Shown in pieces: positions 50,196 through 51,532 of a DNA stretch of 51,532 nt. This DNA is from Acidimicrobiaceae bacterium (GTDB lineage Bacteria > Actinomycetota > Acidimicrobiia > Acidimicrobiales > Aldehydirespiratoraceae), in contig JAERSO010000007.1 in NCBI GenBank assembly GCA_016845585.1, positions 1-51,532 of the forward strand, given 5' to 3'. Below the pieces are notes generated by a model, which saw only the letters and a list, made by a program, of their open reading frames with translations, made no database searches and had not been told where the DNA came from. Both the position numbers and the translations under genes were made by a program. The first letter of the stretch is position 1, and each line of letters starts with the position of its first letter.

Positions 50196-50852
50196 ATGCC
50201 AACGGATCCTGATGAGCCCCCTGGCCTCGAGGACGCCTATTCGCTCGAAACGCCGGACGACAGTCGGGCGCTCTACGCCCGTTGGGCTGACAGCTACGAC
50301 CGGACATTCATCGAGGCCAAGGGCTACCAGTACCACGAGCACGTCGCCGACCTGCTCGTCGCCGGTGATCGTCCGGACGGGCCCGTGCTCGACGTCGGCT
50401 GCGGCACGGGTGCCGTGGGCGAGGCCCTGCGTGCCCGCGGCGTGGCGGAGATCGACGGCGTCGACATCTCCCGCGAGATGCTCCAACAGGCGGGGAAGAA
50501 GGAGCTCGACGGCCCGGTCTACCGAAACCTCCTCGAGGCCGACCTCACGCAGCCGCTCCAGTTGGAGAGCGACACCTACGCGGGTCTGACCAGCTCCGGC
50601 ACCTTCACCCACGGTCACCTTCTGGCCGCACCGTTGAACGAGCTCGTGCAGACGGTGAAGTCCGGGGGCCGATGCGCGGTCGGGATAAACGCCGCTCACT
50701 GGACCGATCACGGCTTCGAGCGATGGTTCGACGCGGCGGTGGTCGACGGTGTCATCCGTCCGTTCGAGATCCACCGCAAGAAGGTGTACGAACGCTCCGA
50801 CCCGTCGAACCCCGACGACATGACCAACATCGTGGTCTTCGTCGTCCGCTGA
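50196..50852 (+). CDS. Class I SAM-dependent methyltransferase
   Basis: 218 aa. The motif I is LDVGCGTGAVGEALRARG and acidic motif II DGVDISREMLQQAG; the N-terminal YARWADSYDRTFIEAKGYQY is typical of small-molecule methyltransferases of the Methyltransf_11/25 type. Substrate unknown; a Williams-Beuren-like or ubiquinone-type acceptor is not supported beyond fold. It is followed 5 nt later by the AlkD-like gene. Confidence 0.85.
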   Translation: MPTDPDEPPGLEDAYSLETPDDSRALYARWADSYDRTFIEAKGYQYHEHVADLLVAGDRPDGPVLDVGCGTGAVGEALRARGVAEIDGVDISREMLQQAGKKELDGPVYRNLLEADLTQPLQLESDTYAGLTSSGTFTHGHLLAAPLNELVQTVKSGGRCAVGINAAHWTDHGFERWFDAAVVDGVIRPFEIHRKKVYERSDPSNPDDMTNIVVFVVR

Positions 50853-50857
50853 CCGAC

Positions 50858-51532
50858 ATGTCGACGTGGGAGACCGACTCGATCGAGGCACTCCGGCGAC
50901 ACTTCGAGGCGATGGCGGACCCGGAGCGCGCCGAGCAGATGGCGGCGTACATGCGGAATTGGTTCCCGTTCTACGGAATCGGGGCCGGAGATCGGAAGGT
51001 CATCCACCGTGAGGTCTGGGCGGCGCTCCCACCACCCACCGAATCGCAGCCGTTGGCCGCGTTCGCCCGCGGCTGCTACGCGCGACCTCAGCGGGAGTGG
51101 CACAACACGGCTGTCGCCGTACTGCGGCGCCAGGCCAAGCATCTCGGCCCCGCGGACCTCGACCTCGTCCGCGAGCTCGTGACCAGAAACGCCTGGTGGG
51201 ACACGGTCGACGAGCTGGCCAGCCATGTCGTGGGGCGGATCGTGATCGATCATCCCGAGGCCGTCGCGGTCATGGACGAATGGGTGCGGTCACCGGAGAT
51301 GTGGGTGGCTCGAACGGCGATCCTGCATCAGCTCGGCTACAAGGATCGCACCCACGTCGAGCGGCTCTTCGCCTACTGCGACCTTCGCGCCGACGAGTCA
51401 GACTTCTTCTACCGCAAGGCGATCGGATGGGCGTTGCGGCAGTACGCCAGGACCGACCCGGAGGCGGTCCGGGCCTATGTGGACTCTCGTCGCGACACGC
51501 TCTCGAACCTCTCGATCCGTGAGGCGATGAAG
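50858..51532 (+). CDS. AlkD-like DNA alkylation repair protein (partial, 3' end missing)
   Basis: 225 codons to the window edge with no stop. HEAT-repeat DNA glycosylase pattern: YMRNWFPFYGIGAGDRKVIH, LVTRNAWWDTVDELASHVVG, RTAILHQLGYK and DESDFFYRKAIGWALRQYAR, ending at the conserved SNLSIREAMK. Removes N3/N7-alkylated purines without base flipping in characterised AlkD. ATG 50858 is 5 nt after the methyltransferase stop. Only a few residues are probably missing. Confidence 0.85.
   Translation, partial: MSTWETDSIEALRRHFEAMADPERAEQMAAYMRNWFPFYGIGAGDRKVIHREVWAALPPPTESQPLAAFARGCYARPQREWHNTAVAVLRRQAKHLGPADLDLVRELVTRNAWWDTVDELASHVVGRIVIDHPEAVAVMDEWVRSPEMWVARTAILHQLGYKDRTHVERLFAYCDLRADESDFFYRKAIGWALRQYARTDPEAVRAYVDSRRDTLSNLSIREAMK

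Overview
The window looks like chromosome from a high-GC actinobacterium, most plausibly class Acidimicrobiia. I infer this from the strong G/C third-position bias, TGA as the main stop codon, frequent GTG starts, KorAB, a TlyA-NADK-RecN-PyrG-XerD-ScpAB block, and a murI / metallo-beta-lactamase / rph / rdgB block like mycobacterial Rv1338-Rv1341. A 16S sequence or database search would be needed for a firm placement. Gene density is very high and no stretch over 300 bases lacks a gene or RNA.

Layout. 1-693: 3' end of the 23S rRNA gene, 5S rRNA and a strong terminator. 769-13104: + strand core genes for a TPR protein, an SSB-like protein, KorAB, a HAD phosphatase, TlyA, NAD kinase, RecN, CTP synthase, a NUDIX hydrolase, XerD and an HD protein. 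13133-15591: a PPOX protein, a lipoprotein and TrpS. 15698-21609: scpA-scpB-rluB, then tyrA-aroA-cmk-plsC, tightly packed or overlapping. 21649-24136 (-): ispH, an aspartyl-protease-like gene and rimK. 24240-28492: rpmB-rpmG-murI-PDE-rph-rdgB and a DMT transporter. 28494-31487: a patch with several apparently damaged reading frames around tRNA-Leu(UAG) and clpP. 31530-41719: rpe, a RumA-like methyltransferase, an ECF sigma factor with a membrane partner, udk, an aminotransferase, an amine-oxidase-like flavoprotein, a CDF transporter and an acyl-CoA dehydrogenase. 41727-49056: a divergent meta-cleavage cluster resembling homoprotocatechuate (hpa/hpc) degradation, with a two-subunit LigAB-type ring-cleavage enzyme and a MarR regulator. 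49071-51532: a shortened PPDK-like protein, a methyltransferase and a partial AlkD-like gene.

Three themes go beyond ordinary annotation. (1) Most first genes of transcription units have a TANNNT -10 element 6-9 nt before the start codon, which predicts leaderless mRNA; three of these elements begin with the stop codon of the preceding gene. (2) Five palindromes share a GGGGACAGACCCC or GGGGTCAGACCCC core but have locus-specific arms. They sit at gene 3' ends, four of them between convergent genes, and some arms contain the stop codons of both neighbours. (3) Several genes have start-codon or frame lesions: an Arg-to-UGA change in a PPOX-GNAT frame, an amber codon at codon 5 of a membrane protein, a lost base in a lipoprotein signal peptide, a C6 tract that breaks an ECF sigma gene, and a HAD gene whose only usable start is CTG.
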